Origin: Taxillus chinensis
Taxonomy: Eukaryota > Streptophyta > Magnoliopsida > Santalales > Loranthaceae
DNA length: 64,000 nucleotides
Assembly (NCBI GenBank): GCA_023512835.1
Contig: CM042092.1
Location: forward strand, 49,190,900-49,254,899
Direction of reading: 5' to 3'
Below the pieces are notes generated by a model, which saw nothing but the letters and a program-made list of their open reading frames with translations, did no database searches and was not told the origin of the DNA. Positions 11,801 to 20,926 of this stretch are shown one piece after another (the first letter of the stretch is position 1; every line of letters starts with the position of its first letter). Both the position numbers and the translations under genes were made by a program.

Positions 11801-13617
11801 GCCTCATGAGCAAAATTACCCTACCCATGATCTTGAGTTGGCGGCTGTCATCTTCGCCCTGAAGAGTTGGCAGCACTACCTCTTGGGGAAAAAGTTTGTG
11901 GTGTTCTCAGATCACAAGAGCCTTCAGTACATCTTTACTCAGAAGGACTTGAATTTGAGGCAAAGGAGATGGGTGGAGTATCTGCAGACCTTTGACTTTA
12001 CTCTTGCCTATACCCCCTGGCAAGGGTAATGTTGTGGCTGACGCGTTGAGCAGAAAAGGGAAAGCTGAGGTGGCCGTGAGGGAGTGGAAGCTGATGGAGT
12101 AGTTGGCGATGTTGGTGCTGCGGCTCGTTGTTCGTGATGGTGGGACAGTCCTGAGTCCCTTGTGGTGGTTGTGCCCGAGTTGTACCGGCGCATCCGGGAG
12201 GAACAGTTGGGTGACATTGAGTGTGAGGTTCTCCGTGCCCGTATTGAGGCCGGGGAGCTATCCGAGGACCGGACAGAGGGTCCCGAGCATGAGTTGTCTT
12301 TTCAGGGGCGGTTGGTAATGGTTTCTTCCCTCGGGGATGAGGTGATGAGGGAGTTTCACCGGTCTAGAGTTCTTTGTGCATCCAGGGGGTACGAAGATGT
12401 ACCATGCGCTTCGGGGACATTTTTGGTGGCCAAGGGATGAAACGCGATGTGGCTGCCTTTGTTTTGCGGTGTCTCACGTGTCGAAGGTGAAGGCCGAGCA
12501 TCGGCGGCCGGCGGGCATGTTATGACCATTGCCCATAGCGGAGTGGAAGTGGGACCACATAGCGATGGATTTTGTGACTGGTCTTCCACCCACCACAGGG
12601 AGGAAAGATATGATTTGGGTGATTGTGGATCGACTCACAAAGTCGGCCCATTTCCTGGCTGTTCGCGAGCGAGACTCTATTGGGACCTTGAGTCAGCTGT
12701 ACATGAACGAGATTGTGAGATTGCATGGAGTACCATCATCGGTTGTCTCTGACCGGGATTCGCGGTTCACTTCCCGTTTTTGGGCAGGTTTGCAGGAGGC
12801 TATGGGGACCAAACTTCACTTGAGTACAGCCTTCCACCCTGAGACTGACGGCCAGACAGAGAGGACGAATCAGACTTTGGAGGACATGTTACGGGCCTGT
12901 GTGTTAGATTTTGGGCGTTCGTGGGCGACTCACCTTCCTTTGGTGGAGTTTGCCTACAACAACAGTTATTAGGCATCCATTGGGATGGCTCCTTTTGAGC
13001 CGTTGTATGGGCGGCCGTGTCGATCACCTTTGTGTTGGACCGAGGTGGGGGAGACAGCTCTCTTGGGACCACAGTTGGTTCAAGAGGCTACCGAGAAGGT
13101 TAAGTTGATTCGTCAGCGTTTGTTATCAGCTCAAAGTCGGCAGAAATCTTATGCGGATCAGCGGCGGCGACCTTTGGAGTTTTCTGTTGGTGATCATGTG
13201 TTTCTTCGTGTTTCCCCACGTCGTGGACATCGACGGTTTGGGCGAGGTTCCAAGCTATCTCTGCGGTTTATTGGTCCTTTTGAGATTCTGGATCGAGTGG
13301 GGCCTGTAGCCTACTGGTTAGCGTTACCACCGCGGCTGAGTCGAGTGCACAATGTATTCCACGTGTCCCAGTTGCGGAAGTATCACCCTGACCCCACTCA
13401 TGTGATCGATTGGGGCACATTGGACATTGAGGATGACATGTCCGTTGTTGAGGCCCCTATCCGTATCCTAGATCGGCGAGAGAAGCTTTTGTGTGGTCGT
13501 GCTATTCCTTTGATTCGCGTGCTGTGGCAACACCGTGGCATTAAGGAGGAGACATGGGAACGTGAGTCCGTGATGCGTGAGCAGCACCCAGAATTGTTCA
13601 CGGACGAACAATCTTAA
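8833..13617 (+). pseudogene. Element B gag-pol remnant (chromovirus polyprotein)
   Basis: The ATG at 8833 opens gag (MPPRRVTRASG...). A TGA at 8974-8976 interrupts it, after which the same frame stays open to about 10890. Two zinc knuckles lie near 9835-9930; the first has Tyr where its second Cys is expected, and the second is intact (CNNCGREGHLRRVC). The protease site reads YTGAS instead of DTGAS (near 10290). About one base has been lost near 10892 compared with element A, shifting the frame at the start of RT. The RT box is FIVD instead of FIDD (near 11280), and stops follow within RT at about 11071, 11179 and 11403. A further base is gained near 12018. RNase H, integrase and the chromodomain-like tail are recognisable up to the TAA at 13615-13617. 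The element is certainly defective. Confidence 0.9.
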
Positions 13618-13938
13618 GCGTGGGAGGTGGCTGTTGGTGGCTATTGGCCAAGGGATAGTGATGTGTTTTCCTGTATTAGTTGTGTATGCTTTGGTGTTTG
13701 TTTTGTCTTTTAGACATGTGTTCATATTTGTGATGTGTTTTGAGATGTGTATTTGTGACATGCGGATATGTGTTATATGCATTATTGTGATGCATGTGGT
13801 TATGGATTATGGTGGTACCTTGTTATGTGATGTGCGCGGTGTATGACCCATTTGGGTGTTGTGGCTCGTCGTGTGGCAAATGGGTAGTTTGTGTTTGTTT
13901 TCCTCGTATGTCATTTCTTTTCGAGGACGAAAAGTCTT

Positions 13939-13951
13939 AAGGGGGAGAGGA
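13939..13951 (+). promoter_or_regulatory. Polypurine tract of element B
   Basis: AAGGGGGAGAGGA directly precedes the TGTAATGACC start of the 3' LTR and is identical in form to the PPT of element A. It is the plus-strand primer site. Confidence 0.9.
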
Positions 13952-15412
13952 TGTAATGACCCGTGTGTAACCCGTGTGTAAGAAGTTAACCACAAACACC
14001 TTGGATGTTGGTGCACAAGTTTGAGGTAAGAGATGAGCCCAAGAGGGGACTTTTGGGAGGTGCATGTGACAAGTGATAACGTGCATTTATGCCCTAGGAA
14101 GATGTTATGCATATACATGCGGTTTTAAGCTGTTTTGGCAGATTTTAGAGCTCACTTTTGGTATAGTAGATGGCCTCAAACAATTGGCGTGCAAGAACAA
14201 AAGTTTCTTAGAATGAGTTCCTCTATCTACCACAGAAATTTCAGGGCATTTGGAGCTGCACGTGAATTCACCCATTTCACGTGCAAGCATATTTTTGCTT
14301 CTCAGACCTCTACAAGATGCAAGGAGGCTTGGGGTGAAGTTTGAGTGCATTTGGAGCTGCACGCCAATTGAGGAATTGGCGTTCAAATTGGCGTGCAGGC
14401 AGGTTTTTGCATGGTTGCCTTGGTTTTGTCATTCTAATCATCTTTTCCCAAAGGACCATGTTGGAATTGTGACTATTTTGGTGTGTATGGATGTGGGAAG
14501 GTCATAGCTTGTTCCATCAAAACTATGCCGTTTTGATGCTGGGATTCACTTAATCAAAACTACGTCGTTTTGATGTTGTGTTGTCTATATAAGGAGGAGA
14601 AGCCCCTCTGTTTTAGGTTTAGGGTTTCTTGCTCCACCAGCCGTCGCAGAGAGAGAGAGAGAGAGAGAGAGAGAAGGAGAGCTTCTGGTGGCTGCCGGAG
14701 CGTCTTGCGTGGGTGGTCGAAGTCTTGCGTGGAAGCGGGAGCAGGAGAACATACAAGGTAGGGGGTTCTGTTTCTTCCTAAATCATCCTCTCGTCCTAGG
14801 GTTCTAGGGCAGATTATGGGTTATATCTGTTTATATATATATATGTAATCTATATAGGTGTGATCTCCTATATGGATGTTGGCCTTCAGTGGCATTTTGG
14901 TGTGATTCTGTTGTTACATGCTATATGTTCGATGAAATGTCTATGTGAATATAGCTATGTGTATATGCCCATTACGTGTTTGGTAATATGTCTGTGTGGC
15001 TGGACTTGTGATTTAGTGTATGTATGTATGCTGGGTGTTTGTTCTATTGCCTGAATGGCTAGGTTTGTGCACTTCTGAATGGGTGCACCAAGTGTTTGGT
15101 TTTATGCTTGAGTGACCGTGGTGTGTGTTGTGTGCATGACTGTGGTATCTGGCCTGAAGGGGCGGTTAAACTACTTTGCCTGAGAGGCAGTTAAACCAGT
15201 GGCCTGAAGAGGCGGTTAAACTACTTTGCCTGAGAGGCGATTAAATTAGTGGCCTGAAGAGGCGGTTAAATTACTTGCTTGAAATGTGGTTTGTTAGCCA
15301 GTGTGGCTGGGGCTGGGGTTACGCCCGCTTGTATGGAATGTTTTATTTTCTTTTTCCTAATACTGTCACGTCACTACACCTGTGCACATGCATGTAGCCG
15401 CTAGGAGCATGG

Positions 15413-15825
15413 TGTCACGACTCGAGCAGCGTGGTGCTGGCGGGACGTTTCTTAGTAGCACGATTCAGGAATGGATTCGTGCTACGTAAAGGAGAGGGGT
15501 TGGTTGAAGCGTAGATGGTGCGCAGCGGAAGGTTCTAGGCAGTTCGTGGAGGAGAACGGATGGAACCCCTTCGGAGTTCAGACGTGCCGACCCGGTTGAA
15601 TGCGGGGAGCACGCCGCTAGTCGAGGACTTGACGTTGAAGAAGGGATTTGGCTATCCTTACACAAACTGGTCGGGAACTGGAGCCGTTCTCCTGATGAGC
15701 CCAGTGGCAGGGCGAAACCAGTCTACGTGCGCTTCAACCCTCAAAGGCTAAACTTAGCGGATCGTGGATAGAGAAGCTAAGTGCCGCAAGGGGTTGAGAG
15801 GCGCAGGAAACCTGACCCCGTGACA
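15413..15825 (+). repeat. Retrozyme LTR, upstream copy
   Basis: It starts TGTCACGACTCGAG and ends CCTGACCCCGTGACA. It differs from the downstream copy at six positions spread along its length, which suggests a fairly recent insertion. The ribozyme lies at 254-310 of the repeat. Confidence 0.94.
15666..15722 (+). ncRNA. Hammerhead ribozyme, type III (upstream LTR)
   Basis: All conserved core boxes are present in order. Stem III is ACTGG (15666-15670) pairing with CCAGT (15718-15722). The cleavage triplet GTC is at 15670-15672. Stem I is GGGAAC (15673-15678) with GTTCTC (15686-15691), enclosing a 7-nt loop. The CTGATGA box is at 15692-15698. Stem II is GCCC (15699-15702) with GGGC (15710-15713) around the loop AGTGGCA. 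The GAAA box is at 15714-15717. Predicted cleavage is after C15672. Every helix is fully paired, allowing one G-U in stem I. Activity is inferred. Confidence 0.95.
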
Positions 15826-15827
15826 AG

Positions 15828-15840
15828 TGGTATCAGAGCT
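15828..15840 (+). promoter_or_regulatory. Primer-binding site of retrozyme (tRNA-Met)
   Basis: TGGTATCAGAGCT follows the upstream LTR after two bases (AG). It is the same primer as in elements A and B, which would let their reverse transcriptase use this RNA. Confidence 0.9.
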
Positions 15841-16044
15841 GAACCGGCCCGTATCCTGAAGACTCGCCGAGCACTCTCGCGAGTAGCGTGATCCCAAGGT
15901 GGGAGCTCACAGAGGTGAGTCGACCGATAGTGTCTTGCACGTCTCGCGTCCATAGAGTTGGAGTATCCTAGAGTGTGATACAGAGCTGGGCAAGGGAGTA
16001 CGAAGGAGCGCGTCGGAGCGATCTTGGAAGCCTCCTATCCTTTG

Positions 16045-16186
16045 GACATTGGGCGAGTGGGTGAGCATCTTGGTAAAGGTGTTGCAACCTGCGGGGAAGC
16101 GATGTCCAAGCTGTTGACATTGGGCGAGTGGGAGGGCGTCGAGGTAACGATGCCATCGCCTGCGGGGAAGCGATGTCGACAAGCGC
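16045..16186 (+). repeat. 71-bp imperfect tandem duplication in retrozyme interior
   Basis: GACATTGGGCGAGTGGG occurs at 16045 and 16116, and TGCGGGGAAGCGATGTC at 16090 and 16161, both exactly 71 bases apart. The sequence between is partly similar. No open frame of note is present. Confidence 0.85.
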
Positions 16187-16200
16187 AACGAGGACGTTGC

Positions 16201-16220
16201 GAGGATTGGGTGGAGGAGAA
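16201..16220 (+). promoter_or_regulatory. Polypurine tract of retrozyme
   Basis: An almost purely purine run (GAGGATTGGG followed by TGGAGGAGAA) directly precedes the TGTCACGACC start of the downstream LTR, as expected for plus-strand priming. Confidence 0.8.
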
Positions 16221-16633
16221 TGTCACGACCCGAGCAGCATGGTGCTGGCGGGACGTTTCTTAGTAGCACGATTCAGGAATGGATTCGTGCTACGTAAAGG
16301 AGAGGGGTTGGTTGAAGCGTAGATGGTGCGCAGCGGAAGGTTCCAGGCAGTTCGTGGAGGAGAACGGATGGAACCCCTTTGGAGTTCAGACGTGCCGACC
16401 CGGTTGAATGCGGGGAGCACGCCGCTAGTCGAGGACTTGACGTTGAAGAAGGGATTTGGCCATCCTTACACAAACTGGTCGGGAACTGGAGCCGTTCTCC
16501 TGATGAGCCTAGTGGCAGGGCGAAACCAGTCTACGTGCGCTTCAACCCTCAAAGGCTAAACTTAGCGGATCGTGGATAGAGAAGCTAAGTGCCGCAAGGG
16601 GTTGAGAGGCGCAGGAAACCTGACCCCGTGACA
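16221..16633 (+). repeat. Retrozyme LTR, downstream copy
   Basis: It starts TGTCACGACCCGAG, ends CCTGACCCCGTGACA and has the same 413-bp length as the upstream copy. The right ATGG duplication follows at 16634-16637. Confidence 0.94.
16474..16530 (+). ncRNA. Hammerhead ribozyme, type III (downstream LTR)
   Basis: Same architecture as the upstream copy, 808 bases further on: ACTGG at 16474-16478, the GTC cleavage triplet ending at 16480, CTGATGA at 16500-16506, and GAAA followed by CCAGT ending at 16530. One substitution changes stem II from GCCC to GCCT, leaving a U-G wobble, so the fold is kept. Confidence 0.94.
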
Positions 16634-17011
16634 ATGGGAAGGGTTGGGGAGACTTGATCCCTACTGAGCTGTGGTTGCTCACCCCTCCTATTGTGTTTGC
16701 TTGTTTTCCAGGGACTTACAAGCGTTAGGTGGATACACCAAGGTGGAAGACCTTATTTATTTTACTCTCTTCCGTTTATATTATTTTTTTTATGGGAATT
16801 GATGTAACCCCAGTGGGGATGGATTGGAAAGAGGATTTTGTTGTAATAAAGACTGGTTTGGATTGCTTTTATGAACATTACTTTCTTGAATGTGTTGTGG
16901 ATGTTTAAAATGTTAAATTCGGGGTTTGCATCCTAACCCCTTTGCCCTCCGTGTGGGTACAAGGGGGAGTCACGTACCGGTTTCCTCGGGTTGGAAATCC
17001 GGGGCGTGACA

Positions 17012-17016
17012 ACTAC
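17012..17016. repeat. Target-site duplication of element B, right copy (ACTAC)
   Basis: ACTAC follows the 3' LTR of B and matches 6549-6553. Beyond it the gag of element A resumes (the complement of GGGAGGTTCACCTTTGGCGG). Confidence 0.95.
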
Positions 17017-17974
17017 CGCCAAAGGTGAACCTCCCTGGGTTCACAGATGGTAGACCCCGGCTGCAAAAAGAACTACTATCTCTCTCCTAAGTCTTGGGCC
17101 TCTTGGACCCAGAATCGCGTTCAGACCCACCTTGCAACTGGCGACCCTGATGGACCTGCCTCCCATCCTCCAGCTCCCTCTCAGCTATACGTGTCTCAAC
17201 AACCTCAGCATACGTCCTCAAACACAGAATCACCACCCTCTGCCTAAGAGCTGGCCTGAGACCCAAGGTGAACTTATGGGCCTTTAGGTCCTCCTTCGCC
17301 ACAATCTCGGGGGCAAACCTACTTAGGCTCCGGAACTCCCGCTCATACTCGGGCACCATCTTTGACCTTGCTTCAGGCTGCCAAATTCTTCTCTCTTCTT
17401 CGCCATCTCAAGGACTCAGGGAAGAACTCACGTGGAAGAGTTGCAAGAACTCCTCCCATAGCATGAACTGCACCGCACGGCTCCCCGCGACACTCTACCA
17501 CCACTCCAGAGCATTCCCCTCCAGCTGCCAAATGGCCAGCCTCACCTTATCCTCCTCCCGGGGTAGGAGGAAGGAAAACACATGCTCGATTTGCCTCAAC
17601 CAATGCTCAACCACCACGGGTTCATCTTCTCCCTTGAACCTCGGAGGTTGTTCCTTTCGGAACCTCGTCACCACATCATCCTCCGCACGAATTGGTATGC
17701 CACCTAGCGAACTCTCACGCTCACGAGGTAACTCCTCGGCTGGTGGTCGTGGTGGTGGCACCACCTGCTGTGCTGCCATCTCACGATGCACTTCCTCCCA
17801 AACCTCTTGCCGGATACCCTCCTTCAGCTCTCGGACTTCCAGTCGGATGCTCTCTCGCAGCTATGCCAACAACAGTGCATGTCCTCCAGCGGACTGCCCC
17901 GCACCTGGACCCTCATGGGCAGATGACTCATCAGCCACTGCCCCGGACGCACGTGTCACTCTCCTTGGTGGAAT
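17017..17974 (-). pseudogene. Element A gag 5' part
   Basis: Minus-strand frames match the gag of element B closely: EQWLRQIEHVFSFLLPREED-type sequence, then EYEREFRSLSRFAPE and HKFTLGLRPALRQR. This is the retrotransposon gag (capsid-like) domain. The expected start codon is ATT (complement of 17972-17974) where B has ATG, and frameshifts separate the readable blocks around 17360-17490 and 17790. The piece continues collinearly with the gag sequence left of element B. Confidence 0.85.
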
Positions 17975-18390
17975 TCTTACTACATGAAGTAAGTAAGACA
18001 ATCGTCAAAACGTATTCGAAATCTATCGCGTGCTACCCCCTCTATCCCTTTTTTTATCAATTTTACTATCACATGGCATCACACACATACATTGCATCAA
18101 TCCACATTACACACGGCATAATCCACATTGTAGTCATGCCCAAGGCATTCCAAGAATATTCAGAGTTGCACAGTTCACACATAATCACGTTATTCACATT
18201 TTCACACATAATAACAAATGCAACTAGTGCCCTAATGCCAATGTATGCAAATCCTACCTCAGGTCTGGACTACCCCAAGTAGACCTTAGAGGCTCAAAGA
18301 GGACCATGTTGATCAGGCACGTCCCTCCAGGTTCCTCCAAAGGACCCAAGACAACTAGATCCGCCCACTACCCTCAGCCAACTAGACCAT

Positions 18391-18403
18391 GCTCTGATAC
18401 CAT
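18391..18403 (-). promoter_or_regulatory. Primer-binding site of element A (tRNA-Met)
   Basis: The minus strand reads TGGTATCAGAGCA, three bases inside the 5' LTR end, with the same spacing as in element B. Confidence 0.92.
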
Positions 18404-18406
18404 GTT

Positions 18407-19577
18407 GTCACACCCCGGATTTCCAGCCGAGGAGACCGGAACGTGACCCTCCCTTTACCCGAGTTTGGATAAAGGGGTAAGGATACAATTTGCCGACACA
18501 GGACACCATACATTTCACAACAAATATTCAAAGAGACAGTCATATATATATATTAAGTTCAAACCATTATTAACGTGTCCAATCATATTTGTATTACATT
18601 TGACTCCTCAATACAATATCTCCCCACTGGGGTTACAAGGCCTCAATGGGATTACATAACAAAAATAACATAAAACAAAGCCACAAAACAGAACTGTCTC
18701 CCACCTTGGTGTTTCCACCTAACGCTTATAGGTTCCTGCAAGAAAACACACCATAGTAGGAGGGGTGAGCAACCACAGCTTAGTAGGGATCATGTCTCCC
18801 CAACCCATCCCATGCTCCTACCATCTACATGAAGAAGTGCACAGTGCGGTGTCGTGGCAATTACATTCTAAACAGGTCATAATCAGTAATATACACAACA
18901 AGTCACAAAACAAGTACAACCATTGCCACAGCCACAAAGGCTCCTCAGTCAGTCCCAGACAGTAATTCAGCCTCTCAGGCTCCTCAGTCAGTCTCACTGA
19001 CATTAACTCAGCCTCTCAGGCTCCTCAGGTACACAAGCATTGTCTTAGCCTCTTAGGCTTCTTAGGCTCCAGTCAGTCTCACTGACATAACACCAAACAC
19101 TTAACATACATCTCAACCATTCAAACATAACATCAAACCCTTAACATGCATATCCACACTGGCATAACATCAAACACTTAGCATACGTATCCTCATGGGC
19201 ATAACATCAAACACTTTTCAGGCATAACCACACTGGCATAACATCAATCACATAACATGCATGGCCTCACAGGCATAATATCAAACATGTAATACGCATG
19301 GCCTCACAGGCATAATATCAATACATAATACGCATGGCCTCACATGCATAATATCAAACACATACACGCCACTGAAGGCCAACATCCATATAGGAGATCA
19401 CACCTATATGGATTTACATGTAATATATTCAGATTACAAATCGCCTACCACAAGGCCATAACCTTGGGATAGGTCCAAGGAAGAACGGAACCCTTACCTT
19501 GCAAGTGTCCTTCTGCTGCTGCCTCCACACTAGACACCGTCCATCCACGCGAACCACCACGGCAACGATCCGGAGGT

Positions 19578-19611
<34 letters not shown>

Positions 19612-20171
19612 GCGGCTGCGATGGCAAAAGAAACCAAAGAACCTTAAACCTAAGCCTGAACCCCTTTATATAAACACCACAACATCAAAACGACGTAGTT
19701 TTGATTAAGTGAAACTCAGCATCAAAATGACGTAGTTTTGATCGCACAAGCTACAACCTTTCCACATCCATACAAGACAAAAAACTCATAATTCCAACAT
19801 GGTCCTTTGGGAAAAGATGATTATAATAACAAAACCAAGGTGACAGTACAAAAATATGGCTGCACACCATAATGCACATCATATCCCCATATGACGTGTA
19901 GCTCCAAATGCTGTGAAATTCTACCCAAGTTTCCTTGCATCATGTAGAAGGCAGGCATGCAATAAAAACCTTGCATGTCATAATGCCCCATATGACGTGC
20001 ACTCTATTTCTGCCTCCCTAGGCTGCCCTATTTCATCAAAAGTTTCCTATTTGGTAAATAAAATGATTTGGCTGAAGTCCATGAGAAGAAGTTCCCCAAT
20101 AACTAGAAAATTGCCACTTAAAAGGCAAAACTATGACTAACTCCACACATCTCAAAACACGGGTCATCACA
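18407..20171 (-). repeat. 5' LTR of element A
   Basis: In minus-strand sense it starts TGTGATGACCCGTG (complement of the end at 20171) and ends ...CCGGGGTGTGACA (18407). It carries the AAACTACGTCGTTTTGA-type block pair near 19685-19745, a (GA)n tract at 19578-19608, and tandem low-complexity repeats (18925-19350) built from CAGCCTCTCAGGCTCCTCAG and CATGGCCTCACAGGCATAAT. Its first 465 bases are also part of the five-copy tandem array that follows. Confidence 0.9.
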
Positions 20172-20769
20172 TGAGTTGAGCCATTGAGCTCATAGAGCTA
20201 GGGTTGAGTGCCCTAAGTTGGGATCCTGTTGAGGATCGTGGAAAAGCTATCCTGATGTTTGTTAGCAGGCTGAGTCCAGATCATTGTGCACACTACATGG
20301 TGCACGAGTACACTGAGCATATAGTATAGACTTGTATGTTTGCATGATGTGGAGTTTTAGGGTCACCTATCGAGCTTGTAGCTCACCCCTACTTCGTTGT
20401 TTACCCTTTTCAGGTGTGACCCGAGACTAATGGAGGACTTTCTTCCAGGAGGACGTGCCCACTACTTTGATGTATGAGTTCGTATTGTATTATGTATTGT
20501 ATCTTGGACATGGGTCCGTGGACAATTGTATTTGCATACTATTTGTGATGTGATGTCTGTATGACTGTTTGTCATATTGTATACATGTTGATGTATGAGA
20601 AAGTAGAGAATTACCATTGATGTATTGTTGTACAAGGTTGCATAATTAAGATAGCACCCGCAGTGTAATCTCTATTGGTGCTAGTCACCAACCCCTTGAC
20701 CTTTCGGGTGCGGGCAAGGAGAAGTCATGTTCCTGATTTCGGATTCCCTGGGATTCAGGGGGCATGACA
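20172..20769 (+). repeat. Gypsy-like LTR 3' fragment (unit 1 of the array)
   Basis: The end of this segment (ACCCCTTGACC ... GGATTCCCTGGGATTCAG ... GGCATGACA) parallels the 3' end of the element B LTR (ACCCCTTTGCC ... GGGGCGTGACA). It is therefore probably the 3' part of a different chromovirus LTR on the plus strand. Element A abuts its left edge, and the segment recurs in each tandem unit. Confidence 0.6.
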
Positions 20770-20926
20770 ATGTATACCTGTAAAAGTGTTCTTTGAATTT
20801 GAGTTGTATGCTGGTGTGTACGTAATAGAAAAGAACTATTGTAAACAAAAGAGAGACACTTTAAGTAGATACAAAACAATTGAAAACAATTTTACCTGCT
20901 TTCCATTTTATTGTAATTATCATTTT
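20770..20926 (+). repeat. SIRE-type copia LTR-like fragment (unit 1 of the array)
   Basis: The last unit reads through into GATAATAAAGCAAAATACTTCCAC (25810-25835). This resembles the SIRE LTR at 54098-54122. The 157-bp piece ending each unit is therefore probably the inner part of such an LTR, cut where the tandem unit closes. Confidence 0.5.

Larger units (their letters stand above)
15413..16633 (+). mobile_element. Retrozyme: non-autonomous LTR retroelement with hammerhead ribozymes
   Basis: A complete 1,221-bp element with 413-bp direct terminal repeats (15413-15825 and 16221-16633; six differences by eye, about 98.5% identical). A tRNA-Met PBS lies two bases after the first LTR and a purine tract ends the 395-bp interior. 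A 4-bp target duplication ATGG (15409-15412 and 16634-16637) flanks it. Each LTR contains a complete type III hammerhead ribozyme core. This architecture and the 4-bp duplication match the plant retrozymes described by Cervera, Urbina and de la Pena in 2016. There is no coding capacity, so reverse transcription and integration must come from a gypsy element. Self-cleavage at both ribozymes would release an RNA of 808 nt (15673-16480) that could be ligated into a circle. Confidence 0.94.
6554..17011 (+). mobile_element. Element B: full-length Tekay-type chromovirus nested in element A
   Basis: A complete LTR retrotransposon on the plus strand: 5' LTR 6554-8424, PBS 8428-8440, gag-pol remnant 8833-13617, PPT 13939-13951, 3' LTR 13952-17011. 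The ACTAC duplication on both sides proves a single insertion. The two LTRs are alignable along their length once the 1.2-kb retrozyme inside the 3' LTR is removed (about 1871 and 1835 bp). The coding region has stops, frameshifts and catalytic substitutions, so it cannot move by itself. Confidence 0.93.
13952..17011 (+). repeat. 3' LTR of element B, interrupted by a retrozyme
   Basis: It starts TGTAATGACCC and ends ...GGGGCGTGACA. It matches the 5' LTR block by block, with the (GA)n tract at about 14648-14674. Between the 'CTAGGAGCATGG' block (15401-15412) and its continuation 'GGGAAGGGTTGGGGAG' lies a 1,221-bp insertion that is absent from the 5' LTR. Confidence 0.93.
2160..20171 (-). mobile_element. 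Element A: Tekay-type Ty3/gypsy chromovirus, split by element B
   Basis: The parts, in minus-strand order, are a 5' LTR (18407-20171), a PBS (18391-18403), gag (17017-17974), an insertion of element B plus a 5-bp duplication, the rest of gag and pol (2741-6553), a PPT (2435-2450) and a shortened 3' LTR. Joining the flanks of B restores collinear gag sequence, which shows that A was there first. The pol order is protease, RT, RNase H, integrase, chromodomain-like tail, typical of the chromovirus Tekay/Del clade. Several stops and frameshifts make it non-functional. No target-site duplication can be checked because the left LTR is chimeric. Confidence 0.85.

Noticed and set aside
15413..16633. 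Simple tandem duplication of 413 bp
   Set aside because: The copies are separated by an interior with PBS and purine tract and are flanked by an ATGG target duplication, so they are LTRs.
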